From positions 7,720,001 to 7,784,000 of the forward strand of contig NZ_CP127294.1 of NCBI RefSeq assembly GCF_030285625.1: 64,000 nt of DNA. Reading direction: 5' to 3'. Source of the stretch: Amycolatopsis sp. 2-15 (GTDB taxonomy: Bacteria; Actinomycetota; Actinomycetes; Mycobacteriales; Pseudonocardiaceae). This document shows, one piece after another, positions 16,355-25,087 of this stretch; the stretch's first letter is position 1, and the number at the start of each line of letters is the position of its first letter. The notes beneath the pieces are model-generated. The model searched no databases. It had not been told where the DNA came from and saw only the letters and a list, made by a program, of their open reading frames with translations. The position numbers were made by a program, and so were the translations under genes.

Positions 16355-17341
16355 CTACCCGGCGTTCGCCCGCCGAGCCGTGCTGAACCGGCGTTGGTAG
16401 GCCGCCGGGCTGATCGACAGCTTCCGCGAGAACACCCGTCGCAGTGCTTCGTAGCTGGGGAAGCCGGCCAGCGTCGCCGCCTGGGTCGCCGTGTGGCCTT
16501 GGTCGAGCAGGGCCCGGGCCAGGTCGAAGCGGATGTTCTCGACGTAGCGGGCCGGGGTGGTGTCGAGTTCGTCGTGGAAGAGGCGCGTGAGCTGGCGGGT
16601 GCTGACGTTCAGGTGTTTCGCGAGGTCGCCGAGCGAGTGCCTGGCCCCGGGGTTCGCCGTGACGAGGTCGGTGATGGTGCGCAGGGCCGGGGAGCGCGGT
16701 GGCGGGCCTTGCAGCGGGGCGGAGAACTGCGACTGCCCGCCCGAGCGCTGCAGGTACACGACCAGCGAACGGGCGACGTCGCGTGTGAGGTCGGGGCCGT
16801 GGTCCTCCTCGACGAGGGCGAGGGCCAGGTCGATGCCGGCGGTGACGCCGGCGGAGGTGTAGGTGGTGCCGTCGCGGACGTAGATGGCGTCGGGCTCCAC
16901 GCGGCACGTCGGGCAGCGGGCGGCGAGCTCGTGGGTGACCTTCCAGTGCGTGGTCGCGCGCTTGCCGTCGAGCAGGCCGGCGGCGGCGAGGACGAACGCG
17001 CCCGTGCAGATCGAGGCGACGCGGCGCGCGCCGGCGGCCGGTACGCGGGCGGCTTCGGCCAGGTCGCACGGCACGGGCGTGCGCGGGAAGAGGTCGGATC
17101 CGGCCACGAGGTAGGTGTCCGGCGCGGGCTCGGAGCCCACGGAGCCCTCGACCGCGACCTTGAACCCGAGGTTCGACACCACGTCCTCGCCCGTCGGCGA
17201 GACGAGCACGATCCGGTAGTCGGCCCCGAAGCGGTTGGCCTCCTTGAACACCTCCGCCGGACCCGCGACGTCCAGCAGGGTCACCCCGTCGAAGACGAGG
17301 ATCGCCACGACGCGCGCGGCTGAGCCCGGCCGGGCGGTCAT
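16355..17341 (-). CDS. GlxA-family regulator (DJ-1/PfpI + AraC HTH)
   Basis: A 328-residue regulator. Residues 10-175 form a DJ-1/PfpI glutaminase-like domain (VVAILVFDGVTLLDVAGPAEV, and the nucleophile-elbow region VASICTGAFVLAAAGLL with a Cys). Residues 220-320 form an AraC-type double HTH (LGDLAKHLNVSTRQLTRLF and ATLAGFPSYEALRRVF). The ATG at 17341 starts the protein-like part. GlxA-type proteins usually activate adjacent catabolic or stress genes; here the divergent hydrolase/HD-domain genes are the likely target. The stop lies a few bases from one copy of the 19-bp repeat. Confidence 0.88.
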   Translation of the reverse strand: MTARPGSAARVVAILVFDGVTLLDVAGPAEVFKEANRFGADYRIVLVSPTGEDVVSNLGFKVAVEGSVGSEPAPDTYLVAGSDLFPRTPVPCDLAEAARVPAAGARRVASICTGAFVLAAAGLLDGKRATTHWKVTHELAARCPTCRVEPDAIYVRDGTTYTSAGVTAGIDLALALVEEDHGPDLTRDVARSLVVYLQRSGGQSQFSAPLQGPPPRSPALRTITDLVTANPGARHSLGDLAKHLNVSTRQLTRLFHDELDTTPARYVENIRFDLARALLDQGHTATQAATLAGFPSYEALRRVFSRKLSISPAAYQRRFSTARRANAG

Positions 17342-17411
17342 GGAGGCGGAAGACGGGCGCACACGGCATTGGTAGCACACCGTCACCACAAAAGTGCGCC
17401 GGACGAGTTCC

Positions 17412-17432
17412 GTTACACTACTTGACCGTAAC
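17412..17432. promoter_or_regulatory. Candidate GlxA/AraC site (GTTAC-N11-GTAAC)
   Basis: An inverted repeat of GTTAC and GTAAC in the divergent gap between the GlxA-type regulator and the hydrolase gene. TTGACC inside it could also be a -35 element. Binder inferred from position. Confidence 0.4.
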
Positions 17433-17536
17433 TGAACCACTCGCTACGTTTCCTCCGTCACAGGCCCGACCGAGAACAGGTCCGGCACGGGCCGCGAGCC
17501 CTCTGGCAATGAAGCCACAGGAAGGTGAGTCGAACC

Positions 17537-18271
17537 ATGGTGGAGACGTACGTTCTGGTTCCGGGCGCGTGGCACGGCGCGTGGTCGTGGCGGCCGGTCG
17601 CCCAGCGGTTGCGCGCCGCGGGCCACCACGTGGTCGCGCTGACACTGCCGGGCCTCGCGGACGGCGACGATCCCCGTCGCTTCACGCTCGAGGACACAGT
17701 GGACTTCCTCGTCGGTTTCCTCGACCGGCACGACCTGACCGACGTCACGCTGGTCGCCCACAGCTGGGGCGGTTACCCCGTTTTCGGTGCGGCCCACCGG
17801 GTTCCGCACCGGGTGCGCCGCGTCGTTTTCCACAGCGCGTTCGTGCCGGAGCAGGGCGTTCCGCTCGTGGACGACGTCCCGCCGGGGCACGCCGCGCTCT
17901 TCCGGCAGCTCGCACAGGAGTCGGGCGACCACTCCGTGGTCCTGCCCTACTCGGTGTGGCAAAGCGCCTTCGCGCAGGACACGCCCGAGCCGACGCAGAA
18001 GCTGATCTACGAACTGCTCGTGCCCCACCCGATGTGCTTCTTCGAACAGCCCCTGCACGCCCCCGCGCTGTCGACGCTCGGCCTGCCCGTCAGCTACCTG
18101 GCCGGCGAATGTGACCTGGCCATGCCCCCGGGCGACTACGCGTGGTGCCCGCGGTTCCCCGCCCGGCTCGGGGTCGAGCCGATCACCGTTCCGGGTGATC
18201 ACGAGGCGTTCCTGACCAGGCCCGACGCCTTCGTCTCGGCACTCCTGCACTCACACACCGTCGACGGCTGA
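17537..18271 (+). CDS. Alpha/beta hydrolase (esterase/MenH-like)
   Basis: A 244-residue cytosolic alpha/beta hydrolase: YVLVPGAWHGAWSW (oxyanion region), nucleophile Ser76 in VAHSWGGY, an acidic residue in AGECDLAMPP, and the catalytic His in PGDHEAFL. It belongs to the plant-salicylate-esterase/EstC-like group. The ATG at 17537 follows GAAGGTGAG. It faces the GlxA-type regulator and lies about 120 bp before the HD-domain gene, possibly the first gene of that transcript. Confidence 0.85.
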   Translation: MVETYVLVPGAWHGAWSWRPVAQRLRAAGHHVVALTLPGLADGDDPRRFTLEDTVDFLVGFLDRHDLTDVTLVAHSWGGYPVFGAAHRVPHRVRRVVFHSAFVPEQGVPLVDDVPPGHAALFRQLAQESGDHSVVLPYSVWQSAFAQDTPEPTQKLIYELLVPHPMCFFEQPLHAPALSTLGLPVSYLAGECDLAMPPGDYAWCPRFPARLGVEPITVPGDHEAFLTRPDAFVSALLHSHTVDG

Positions 18272-18388
18272 AGCGCGCGTCCTGATCTGAGTGGTTCCTG
18301 GCCGGACAAAGGCGGCACGACGGGCGCCTCGATCGGCACCATGAAGACAGACGAAATCCGTCGAGAAAAGAACGGAAGCGCAGCAGTC

Positions 18389-19027
18389 ATGTCAGAGATC
18401 ATCGCGGGTGTGGAGGTCCCCGAGACGGCGGCGGTCGCCGAGGCGTCGCAGCTCATCCGGGAAACGACCAACCCCCTCATCTACCACCACTCCCGCCGGG
18501 TTTACTTCTTCAGCCAGTTCCACGCGCAGCGGCTCGGGGTGAAACCGGATCCGGAGCTGCTCTACCTGGCCGCGATGTTCCACGACACCGGGCTCATCAC
18601 GCCGTTTTCCGACGTGGAGCAGCGGTTCGAGGTCGACGGCGCCGACCACGGGCGCAAGTTCCTGCTGGACCGGGGTTTCTCGCCCGCGGCCGCCGACACC
18701 GTGTGGACGGCCATCGCCCTGCACACCACGCCGGGAATCCCCGGCCGTATGGGCCCGGAAATCGCCACGACCCACCTCGGCGTGCTGACCGACGTGCTCG
18801 GTTTCGGATTCGACGGTCTGGATCTCGCCCACGTCGAGGAAATCCTCGCCTTCCACCCGCGCGGCGATTTCAAGACCGATTTCCTGCGCACTTTCGTCGA
18901 CGCGTTGAAGCACCGCCCGGACACCACCAACGGAACGGTGAACTCCGACATCCTGGAGCACTTCATCCCCGATTTCCGCCGCACGACCACGGTCGAGCGC
19001 ATCACCGGCTCGCCCTGGTCGAGCTGA
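18389..19027 (+). CDS. HD-domain protein (cyanamide hydratase-like)
   Basis: A 212-residue HD-superfamily metal-dependent protein. Metal ligands are visible in NPLIYHHSRRVYFF, the HD pair in AAMFHDTGLI, and the downstream histidine in IALHTTPGI. The pattern with YHHSRRV and the C-terminal EHFIPDF block matches the cyanamide-hydratase/urea-related HD group rather than phosphodiesterases. The frame also has an ATG at 18341; I prefer 18389, with GGAAG upstream, but this is uncertain. The following MFS gene starts 13 bp after the stop, indicating an operon. Confidence 0.8.
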   Translation: MSEIIAGVEVPETAAVAEASQLIRETTNPLIYHHSRRVYFFSQFHAQRLGVKPDPELLYLAAMFHDTGLITPFSDVEQRFEVDGADHGRKFLLDRGFSPAAADTVWTAIALHTTPGIPGRMGPEIATTHLGVLTDVLGFGFDGLDLAHVEEILAFHPRGDFKTDFLRTFVDALKHRPDTTNGTVNSDILEHFIPDFRRTTTVERITGSPWSS

Positions 19028-19040
19028 CCCGGCCACCGAG

Positions 19041-20255
19041 ATGGACGACCGACAGAGCCTGAGCCGGGGCGCTTCCTTCGCCCTGCTCGTCTTCGCCAAC
19101 GTGCTCCTGATGGCGTCGACGAGCGCGCCCTCGCCGATCTACCCGGTGTACCTGCAGCGGTGGGGCTTTTCGGTGACGATCCTGACGGTCGTGTTCGCCG
19201 TGTACGTCGCCGGGCTGGTCGCCGCGCTGCTGACGGTCGGTTCGCTGAGCGACCACGTCGGGCGCCGGCCGGTGCTGGTCGCGTCGCTCCTGGTGGCTGC
19301 GGCCGGCACGGCGATCTTCTGGGCGGCCGGCGGGGTCGGCGCGCTCGTGACCGCCCGGATCGTGCAGGGCCTCGCCACCGGGATGGCTACGGGCGCGCTG
19401 GCCGCCGGACTGGTCGAGCTCTCCCCCGCGGATCGCCCGCACCGCGGCCCGATGATGACCGCGGTGGGGACGAGTTTCGGCCTCGCCGCCGGTGGCGGGT
19501 TGACGGGCCTGCTCGTGCAGGCCGGGCCGCAGCCCGACGCGGTGGTCTTCCCGGTTCTCACCGTGGCGTTCATGGTCGTCGCCGCGCTGGTCTTCACCAT
19601 CCCCGAGACGGCCACCCCCCGGCCCGGTGTGCTGACGTCGTTGCGCCCGCGCGTTCGCGTGCCGCGCGAGACGCGCCGGGCGTTCCTCGGCGCGGTGCCC
19701 GCGATCGTCGCGGGGTGGTCGCTGACCGGGTTGTTCCTCGCGCTCGCCCCTTCGCTGGTGACCGACGTCCTGCACGTGCAGTTCGGCGCCGCGGGCGGCC
19801 TCGCCATCGCGGTGCTGTTCCTCGCCAACAGCGCAGGCGGGCTGTGGGCGGCGCGGCACCCGGCGCGGATCGCGACCCTGATGGGCGCGGTCCTGCTGGT
19901 CGTCGGCGCGGCCGTGCTGGCAGGCGCCCTCGGCCTCGGCTCCGCGGCCGGCTTCCTCGGCGGGTCGGTGATCGCCGGGCTCGGCGTCGGCCTCACGTTC
20001 ACCGGGACGCTGCGCGGCATCAGCGCGGCCACCACCACCAAGACGCGGTCGGAAGTGTTCTCCGCCGCCTACGTCGTCAGCTACGCGGCGCTGAGCCTCC
20101 CGTCGCTGGCGGCCGGGCTGGTGGCGCCGGCCTGGGGTCTGGAGACGACGGGCTACGTGTACCTCGCGTTCGTCGGCGTACTGTCCGTGAGCGCCGCCGT
20201 GCAGTCCTCTTCGGCCCGCCGCGTCGCCGAACTCGTCGCACCCCGACACCATTGA
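19041..20255 (+). CDS. MFS transporter
   Basis: A 404-residue, 12-helix major facilitator. It has the motif A stretch GSLSDHVGRRPVL after helix 2, motif C-like GTSFGLAAGGGLTGLL in helix 5, and a second-half ALAPSLVTDVL region. The family is the drug/metabolite exporter type (DHA1-like); substrate unknown. It is sandwiched between the HD-domain gene and the quinone-reductase gene with gaps of 13 and 24 bp, so all are probably one operon facing the GlxA-type regulator. Confidence 0.85.
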   Translation: MDDRQSLSRGASFALLVFANVLLMASTSAPSPIYPVYLQRWGFSVTILTVVFAVYVAGLVAALLTVGSLSDHVGRRPVLVASLLVAAAGTAIFWAAGGVGALVTARIVQGLATGMATGALAAGLVELSPADRPHRGPMMTAVGTSFGLAAGGGLTGLLVQAGPQPDAVVFPVLTVAFMVVAALVFTIPETATPRPGVLTSLRPRVRVPRETRRAFLGAVPAIVAGWSLTGLFLALAPSLVTDVLHVQFGAAGGLAIAVLFLANSAGGLWAARHPARIATLMGAVLLVVGAAVLAGALGLGSAAGFLGGSVIAGLGVGLTFTGTLRGISAATTTKTRSEVFSAAYVVSYAALSLPSLAAGLVAPAWGLETTGYVYLAFVGVLSVSAAVQSSSARRVAELVAPRHH

Positions 20256-20279
20256 GTGACCGTCCTGAAAGGACCTGAC

Positions 20280-21191
20280 ATGCAAGCCATCACCGCACAG
20301 GACCAAGGTGCGGGCATCGGCGGCCTCAAGCTCGCCGAGCTGCCCCACCCGCACGCCGCCGAGAACGACGTCATCGTGCGCGTCCACGCCGCCGGCTTCA
20401 CCCCGGGCGAGCTCGAGTGGCCCGGCACCTGGACCGACCGCGCCGGGCGCGACCGCAGGCCCAGCGTGCCCGGGCACGAACTGTCCGGCGTTGTCACCGA
20501 GCTCGGTTACGGCACCACCGGCCTGAGCGTCGGGCAGCGCGTGTTCGGCCTCACCGACTGGTTGCGCGACGGTGCCCTGGCCGAGTACACGGCCGTCGAG
20601 GCCCGCAACCTCGCGCCGCTCGCCGCGGACATCGACCACACCGTGGCCGCCGCGCTGCCGATCTCGGGGCTGACGGCGTGGCAGGCGCTGTTCGACCACG
20701 CTTCGCTGTCCACCGGCCAGACCGTGCTGATCCACGGCGCCGCCGGCGGTGTCGGGTCCATCGCCGTGCAGCTCGCCCACGAGGCGGGGGCCCACGTGAT
20801 CGGCACCGGCCGCCCCGCCGACCGCGACTTCGTGCTCGGCCTCGGCGCGCATTCCTTTGTGGACACCGCCTCCTTCGAGTCCGCCGGCCCGGCCGACGTG
20901 ATCCTCGACGTCATCGGCGGCGAGGTACTGGAGCGCTCTACGAAGCTGGTGCGCCCCGGCGGCACCGTCGTGACCATCGCCGCGCCGCCCGAGGTACAGC
21001 CCGCCGACGGGCGCGCCGTTTTCTTCGTGGTGGAACCGGATCGGGCGCGCCTGGCCGATCTGGCGCAGCGCGTCCGCGCCGGACGCCTCAAGCCGATCGT
21101 CAGCGGCGTGCGCCCGCTCGCCGAGACGGCGGACGCGTTCGCGCGGCGTCAGCGGACTCCGGGCAAGACGATCATCCGGGTGGCGGAGTGA
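20280..21191 (+). CDS. NADP-dependent quinone oxidoreductase (zinc-free MDR)
   Basis: A 303-residue medium-chain reductase of the quinone-oxidoreductase/zinc-independent type. It has a GroES-like N-terminus (ENDVIVRVHAAGFTPGELEW), the PSVPGHELSGVV strand, and the Rossmann motif GQTVLIHGAAGGVGSIAVQLA at about 157-177. Zinc ligands of the alcohol dehydrogenases are absent. The ATG at 20280 has AAAGGA nine bases upstream. Its TGA overlaps the GTG of the cupin gene. Confidence 0.88.
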   Translation: MQAITAQDQGAGIGGLKLAELPHPHAAENDVIVRVHAAGFTPGELEWPGTWTDRAGRDRRPSVPGHELSGVVTELGYGTTGLSVGQRVFGLTDWLRDGALAEYTAVEARNLAPLAADIDHTVAAALPISGLTAWQALFDHASLSTGQTVLIHGAAGGVGSIAVQLAHEAGAHVIGTGRPADRDFVLGLGAHSFVDTASFESAGPADVILDVIGGEVLERSTKLVRPGGTVVTIAAPPEVQPADGRAVFFVVEPDRARLADLAQRVRAGRLKPIVSGVRPLAETADAFARRQRTPGKTIIRVAE

Positions 21192-21655
21192 TCAACCCTC
21201 GTGTCGCCGGCGGCCTGCTGCTCACCGCGGTGGCGGTCGCCGGCTGCTCGTCCGCCGCGGAGCCCCGGCCCGCCGCCCCGGCTTCGGTTTCGGCTCCGGT
21301 CTCCGCTTCCGGTCATCCGGCCGAGACCCTGACCCCGCTGCTCGCCCAGGCCCTGCCGAACATCCCGGGCAAGACGTTCACCTCGTCGATCGTCACGTTC
21401 CCGCCGTCCGCCAGCGCGGTCCCCCACCGGCACGGCGACGCTTTCGTCTACGCCTACGTGCTCGAAGGCACGGTCCGCAGCCAGCTCGAAGGCCAGCCCG
21501 CCCACACCTACCACCAGGGCGACAACTGGACCGAACAGCCGGGCGCGCACCACGTGGCCACGGACAACGTCAGCGCGACCGAACCGGCGAAACTGCTGGT
21601 CGTGTTCGTGGCGACGACCGGAGAGCAGCTGAAGGTCGACGACCCGCACGGCTGA
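21188..21655 (+). CDS. Cupin-domain lipoprotein
   Basis: A 155-residue secreted protein: signal LLLTAVAVAGCSSA with a lipobox-like AGC at about residue 20, an Ala/Pro/Ser-rich linker, then a single cupin barrel. Motif 1 is FPPSASAVPHRHGDAFVYAYVLEG with the metal-ligand histidines and motif 2 is YHQGDNWTEQPGAHHVA. Cupins of this kind often accompany small oxidoreductases; substrate unknown. The GTG start overlaps the previous TGA (GTGA), so it is translationally coupled. A perfect 20-bp inverted repeat begins 22 bp after its stop. Confidence 0.85.
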   Translation: MINPRVAGGLLLTAVAVAGCSSAAEPRPAAPASVSAPVSASGHPAETLTPLLAQALPNIPGKTFTSSIVTFPPSASAVPHRHGDAFVYAYVLEGTVRSQLEGQPAHTYHQGDNWTEQPGAHHVATDNVSATEPAKLLVVFVATTGEQLKVDDPHG

Positions 21656-21677
21656 GCCGCCGGGAGCCCGGTCCCGA

Positions 21678-21732
21678 CTCGACAACCTCACCGCTTCGCG
21701 ACCAATGATCAAGAAGCGGTGAGGTTGTCGAG
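21678..21732. terminator. Perfect 20-bp inverted repeat using the TetR 3' end
   Basis: Left arm 21678-21697 (CTCGACAACCTCACCGCTTC) and right arm 21713-21732 pair without mismatch around a 15-base loop. The right arm is the last coding stretch of the convergent TetR gene (LDNLTAS and stop at 21709). It can terminate the cupin transcript and, from the other side, the TetR transcript. Confidence 0.7.
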
Positions 21733-22410
21733 CATCAACGACAGCGTGAACTCGAACCGCTCATGACCGGACCCCGACGTCAGCTCGGCCGCATGCCGGC
21801 GCGTGTGGGGGAAACGCTCGGCCGGCAGAGCGCCCAATCGCTCGACGAGGTCCTCCCGGCTGAGCACCCAGTCGTCGTCCTCGGTTTTCCGGCGCTGGTC
21901 GACCAGCGACCGTTCCCAGGCATAAGCGGTGACGTACAGCGTGAGGGAGTCCAGCACCCACGCGGCGGTCTGCGCGGGGACGCCGCCGGCCAGCAGGAGG
22001 CCGAGGATGCCCTCGCTGACGCGCAGGGTTTCCTGGTGCGTGGGCACCAGGGCGAGCGCCGCGCGGGACACGCCGGGGTACTTGAGGTACTGGTCGCGCA
22101 GCTGGGCGTAGACGTCGTGGATCTGCTGCCGCCACTGCGCGGGGTCCGGCTCGGGTAACGAGATCTCCGCGCAGAGCCGGCCGATGAGCAGGTCGTCGAG
22201 GTCGGTCTTCGTGGTGATGTGGGCGTAGAGCGACGACGGCCCGGTGCCCAGCACGGCCGTGACACGGCGGATGGTCAGCGCGTCGTAGCCCTCGGTGGCG
22301 ACGACCTGCAACGCGGCGTCCGTCATGCGCTCGGCGGTGATGGGCGGCTTGCGGGAGGCGGCGGACTCGGAGCGCTGAGCACGGCGGGAGGCGGCGGGCA
22401 TGGGCGCCAC
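21709..22410 (-). CDS. TetR-family repressor of the adjacent drug exporter
   Basis: A 233-residue TetR protein with the HTH at about residues 40-65 (TIRRVTAVLGTGPSSLYAHI) and a TetR_C-type ligand domain. The first 25 residues are basic and Ser/Ala-rich; ATG at 22401 is an alternative start. It is divergent from a DHA2-type exporter pseudogene. Three copies of a GAACTTAGTTCGT palindrome lie between them, so it almost certainly represses both directions. Its last 20 bases are mirrored in the downstream terminator. Confidence 0.88.
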   Translation of the reverse strand: MAPMPAASRRAQRSESAASRKPPITAERMTDAALQVVATEGYDALTIRRVTAVLGTGPSSLYAHITTKTDLDDLLIGRLCAEISLPEPDPAQWRQQIHDVYAQLRDQYLKYPGVSRAALALVPTHQETLRVSEGILGLLLAGGVPAQTAAWVLDSLTLYVTAYAWERSLVDQRRKTEDDDWVLSREDLVERLGALPAERFPHTRRHAAELTSGSGHERFEFTLSLMLDNLTAS

Positions 22411-22421
22411 CCTACCTTGAC

Positions 22422-22475
22422 ACGAACTTAGTTCGTCATCTAGAACTTAGTTCGTGAGCACTGAACTTAGTTCGT
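22422..22475. promoter_or_regulatory. Triple TetR operator overlapping the exporter promoter
   Basis: Three copies of a palindrome centred on GAACTTAGTTC: 22422-22436 (ACGAACTTAGTTCGT, perfect), 22441-22455 and 22461-22475, spaced 19 and 20 bp. TTGACA at 22418-22423 with TAGAAC at 22441-22446 makes a plausible plus-strand promoter whose spacer and -10 are covered by copies 1 and 2. The third copy lies within the first codons of the exporter gene. Confidence 0.85.
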
Positions 22476-23889
22476 CAGCCGTGCCGAGAACGGCGCAGCT
22501 CCCCCTCCGCCAGGCCTGGCTGGTGCTGGTCGTCGTGGTCGTCGCGGAGCTGATGGACCTCGTCGACACGAGCGTCGCCAACCTGGCCGGGCCGTCGATC
22601 CGCGCGGATCTCGGTGGGGGCCGATGACGCTGCCGTGGGTGCTCTCGGCCTACACCGCGGCGTTCGCGCTCGGCCTCGTCACCTCGGGCCGCCTCGGTGA
22701 CCTGCTCGGCCGCCGCCGGCTGTTCCTGCTGGGGATGGCCGGCTTCACCGTCGCGTCGCTGGCCTGCGGGCTCGCGCCCAGCGCCGGGTTCCTCATCGCC
22801 GCCCGCGTGGTCCAGGGCCTGTTCGGCTCGGTGATGATCCCGCAGGGCCTGGCGCTGGTGAAGATCGTCTTCCCGCCCGAGCACCTGCGCAAGGCGCTCA
22901 TGCCGTTCGGCCCGATCATGGGCCTGGCCACGGTCGCCGGCCCGGTCCTGGCCGGCTGACTGCTGCGCCTGGACCTGTTCGGCAGCGAGTGGCGCTCGAT
23001 CTTCCTCATCAGCGTCCCGTTCGGCGTTCTCGCCGGCGCGCTCGCCTGGTGGGTCCTGCCCCGCCACAGCGGCGAAGACCGCGCCGCCCGCCTCGACCTG
23101 CGTGGCATCGGCCTGCTCACCGCCGGTTCGGCACTGCTGATCGTGCCGCTCATCCAGGGCCGCGACCTCGGCTGGCCCGCGTGGACGTACGTGCTGATCG
23201 CCGCCGGCCTGGTGGCCTTCGGGCTGTTCGCCGCGTCCGAACGCCGCAGCGCGCATCCGGTCATCTCGCCGTCGTTGTTCCGCAGGCGCAGTTTCGTGGT
23301 GGGCCTGCTGGTCGTCGGCCGGTTCTACGCCGCGCTCAGCGCGTTCGTCCTGGTGCTCAACCTGCTGCTGCAGTCCGGCCTGAGCTGGTCACCGCTGCAG
23401 ACCGGTTTCGCCCTGATCCCGTGGGCCGCGGGCACCGCGGCCGCCACGTTGCTCTCCGGCGCCGTACTCGCCGCGAAACTCGGGCGAGCGAACCTCCACT
23501 GGGGACTGGCCATCGCGGTCGCCGGCCTGCTCGGACTCTGGTGGTCGATCGCCCACTGGCGCGCGGCCGTCACGATGTGGCAACTGGCCCCGGCGCTGCT
23601 GGTGACCGGACTCGGTTGCGGGCTGCTGTTCGTGCCGCTGTTCGACTTCGTCCTCGGCGACGCCAACACCGAAGAGGTCGGCACCGGCGCCGGCGTGCTC
23701 AACGCGGCCCAGCAGTTCGCCGGCGCCCTCGGCGTCGCCGCGCTCGGCACCGTGTTCTTCGCCCGCGTCGGCCCGTCTTCCCCCGCGTCGTACATTTCCG
23801 CCGCCGAGCTGGTGTTCGGCCTCTGCGCCGGCGTGTACGTGCTGGTGCTGCTGCTGGTCCGGTTCCTGCCGAAGCACGCCCAGCGGTGA
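22454..23889 (+). pseudogene. DHA2/EmrB-type MFS drug exporter, frameshift plus nonsense
   Basis: A 14-helix DHA2 exporter of about 478 codons in three pieces. GTG 22454 starts a piece ending QAWLVLVVVVVAELMDLVD... then a stop just after the G5 run at 22616-22620; one missing G there restores the frame into MTLPWVLSAYTAAFALGL. That piece, with motif A SGRLGDLLGRRRLF, ends at TGA 22957-22959, where family members have Trp (AGWLLRLD). The rest continues in the same frame to 23889. The promoter and operators are intact, so decay is recent or the two lesions are sequencing errors. Confidence 0.85.
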
Positions 23890-23892
23890 AAC

Positions 23893-24906
23893 TCAGTCGC
23901 CCAGGCCGTAGCGCCGGAGGCGCTTGTACAGGGTGCCGCGCGCCATGCCGAGCCGGTGCGCCGCCGCGGTCTTGTTGCCACGGCAGGCGATCAGGACCTC
24001 GCGGATGATCTCGGCTTCGGCGTTCTGGAGCGGGTTTTCGTGCTCCGACAACGAAACCGCGCTGAAAATCAGGACACAGCCGTCTTCGAAGCGGCCCGGC
24101 GTGACGGGGCGGACGGTGGCGACCCGGCCGTCGGCGAGGGTCAGGTGCGTGGCCGAGGGGCCGGCTTGGCGCAGCATCGACCACAGCGTCGCGCGGTCGG
24201 GCAGGGTCGCGACGGGACCACCGTCGCTGATCATGATCTCGCCGTCGAGCGTGATCACCGTTGCGCCGGGCAGGGAGCGGAACGTCATGTGCGCGTCGAC
24301 GAGCCGGCGCTGCCGGGGCGTGGCCGCGTCGCGCAACGCGGAACGCAGGCGCTCGGCGAAGGCGACGACGGCGGCCATCACGAAGCGGTTGGTGTGCTCG
24401 GCGCGGCAGCACACGTTGACCGAGCCGAGCAGCAGCCGCGTGGTCGGGTCGACGATCGGCGCGGTCGCGCACGTGTAGGGGTGCCAGGCCTGCTTGTAGT
24501 GCTCGGCCCCCACCACCATCGACGCGGACCGCACCGCCATCGAGAGCCCCACCCCGCAGGTGCCGACGCCGTCCTCGACGTAGCGGTGCCCGGGCTCGAC
24601 CTCCACCTGCTGCAGGTCACGGCGCAACGCGGGATCGGACTCCCAGCGCCAGGTCAGCGTGCCGCGCGGGTCGACCAACGCGACCGACGCGGCGTCGCCC
24701 ACGAGCAGATCGGCCGTGCCGGGGATGACGCGGCTGCCGACCGCGACGAGCAGGGTTTCGGGGTCGAACCGAGCGGGCGCGAGGTCGAGCCGTTCGGGAT
24801 CGACGCCGGACTGCCGCGACCGCACCCACGACTCCTCGATCTCCGGGCGCGCCGCCCCGCGGCGATCGGCCTCGAGGAACTGCTGCCAGACGTCCGAAGC
24901 AGGCAC
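23893..24906 (-). CDS. GAF-domain activator with Fis-type HTH
   Basis: A 337-residue regulator: N-terminal GAF-like sensor (PEIEESWVRSRQSGVDPERL entry helix, then VALVDPRGTLTWRW and VEDGVGTCGVGLSMAV), and a C-terminal Fis-type helix-turn-helix (NKTAAAHRLGMARGTLYKRL) in the last 35 residues. The central AAA+ ATPase of NtrC-type proteins is absent, as usual for actinobacterial members that do not use sigma-54. The GTG at 24906 has GAGAGGAG six bases upstream and is preferred to an ATG at 24999 without one. Such proteins typically activate the divergent oxygenase or alcohol-dehydrogenase gene, here the luciferase-like monooxygenase. Confidence 0.88.
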   Translation of the reverse strand: MPASDVWQQFLEADRRGAARPEIEESWVRSRQSGVDPERLDLAPARFDPETLLVAVGSRVIPGTADLLVGDAASVALVDPRGTLTWRWESDPALRRDLQQVEVEPGHRYVEDGVGTCGVGLSMAVRSASMVVGAEHYKQAWHPYTCATAPIVDPTTRLLLGSVNVCCRAEHTNRFVMAAVVAFAERLRSALRDAATPRQRRLVDAHMTFRSLPGATVITLDGEIMISDGGPVATLPDRATLWSMLRQAGPSATHLTLADGRVATVRPVTPGRFEDGCVLIFSAVSLSEHENPLQNAEAEIIREVLIACRGNKTAAAHRLGMARGTLYKRLRRYGLGD

Positions 24907-25023
24907 GGGCGGCTCCTCTCCTGGCGTCGTCGCCGGGAGACCCGAGTGTGCAGGATCGGTGAAGCGCGCGGCCAGCCCCCGAACGGGCGGGGTGTTCATC
25001 TTTTGAACGGTTCCGCCGCGCGT

Positions 25024-25045
25024 CCGGTGTGGCGCGGCACACCGG
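25024..25045. promoter_or_regulatory. Candidate activator site (CCGGTGTG-N6-CACACCGG)
   Basis: A perfect 8-bp inverted repeat with a six-base spacer, 42 bp before the monooxygenase start and about 118 bp from the GAF-Fis gene start. Its position between the two divergent genes makes it a good upstream activating sequence for the Fis-type protein. Confidence 0.55.
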
Positions 25046-25087
25046 CGTTACCGTCGATCACCCGGCCGGCGAAGTCAAGGAGGACTC

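Noticed and set aside
22957..22959. TGA considered as recoding (selenocysteine or read-through)
   Set aside because: The position is Trp in the family and a frameshift lies upstream; nonsense or sequence error is simpler.
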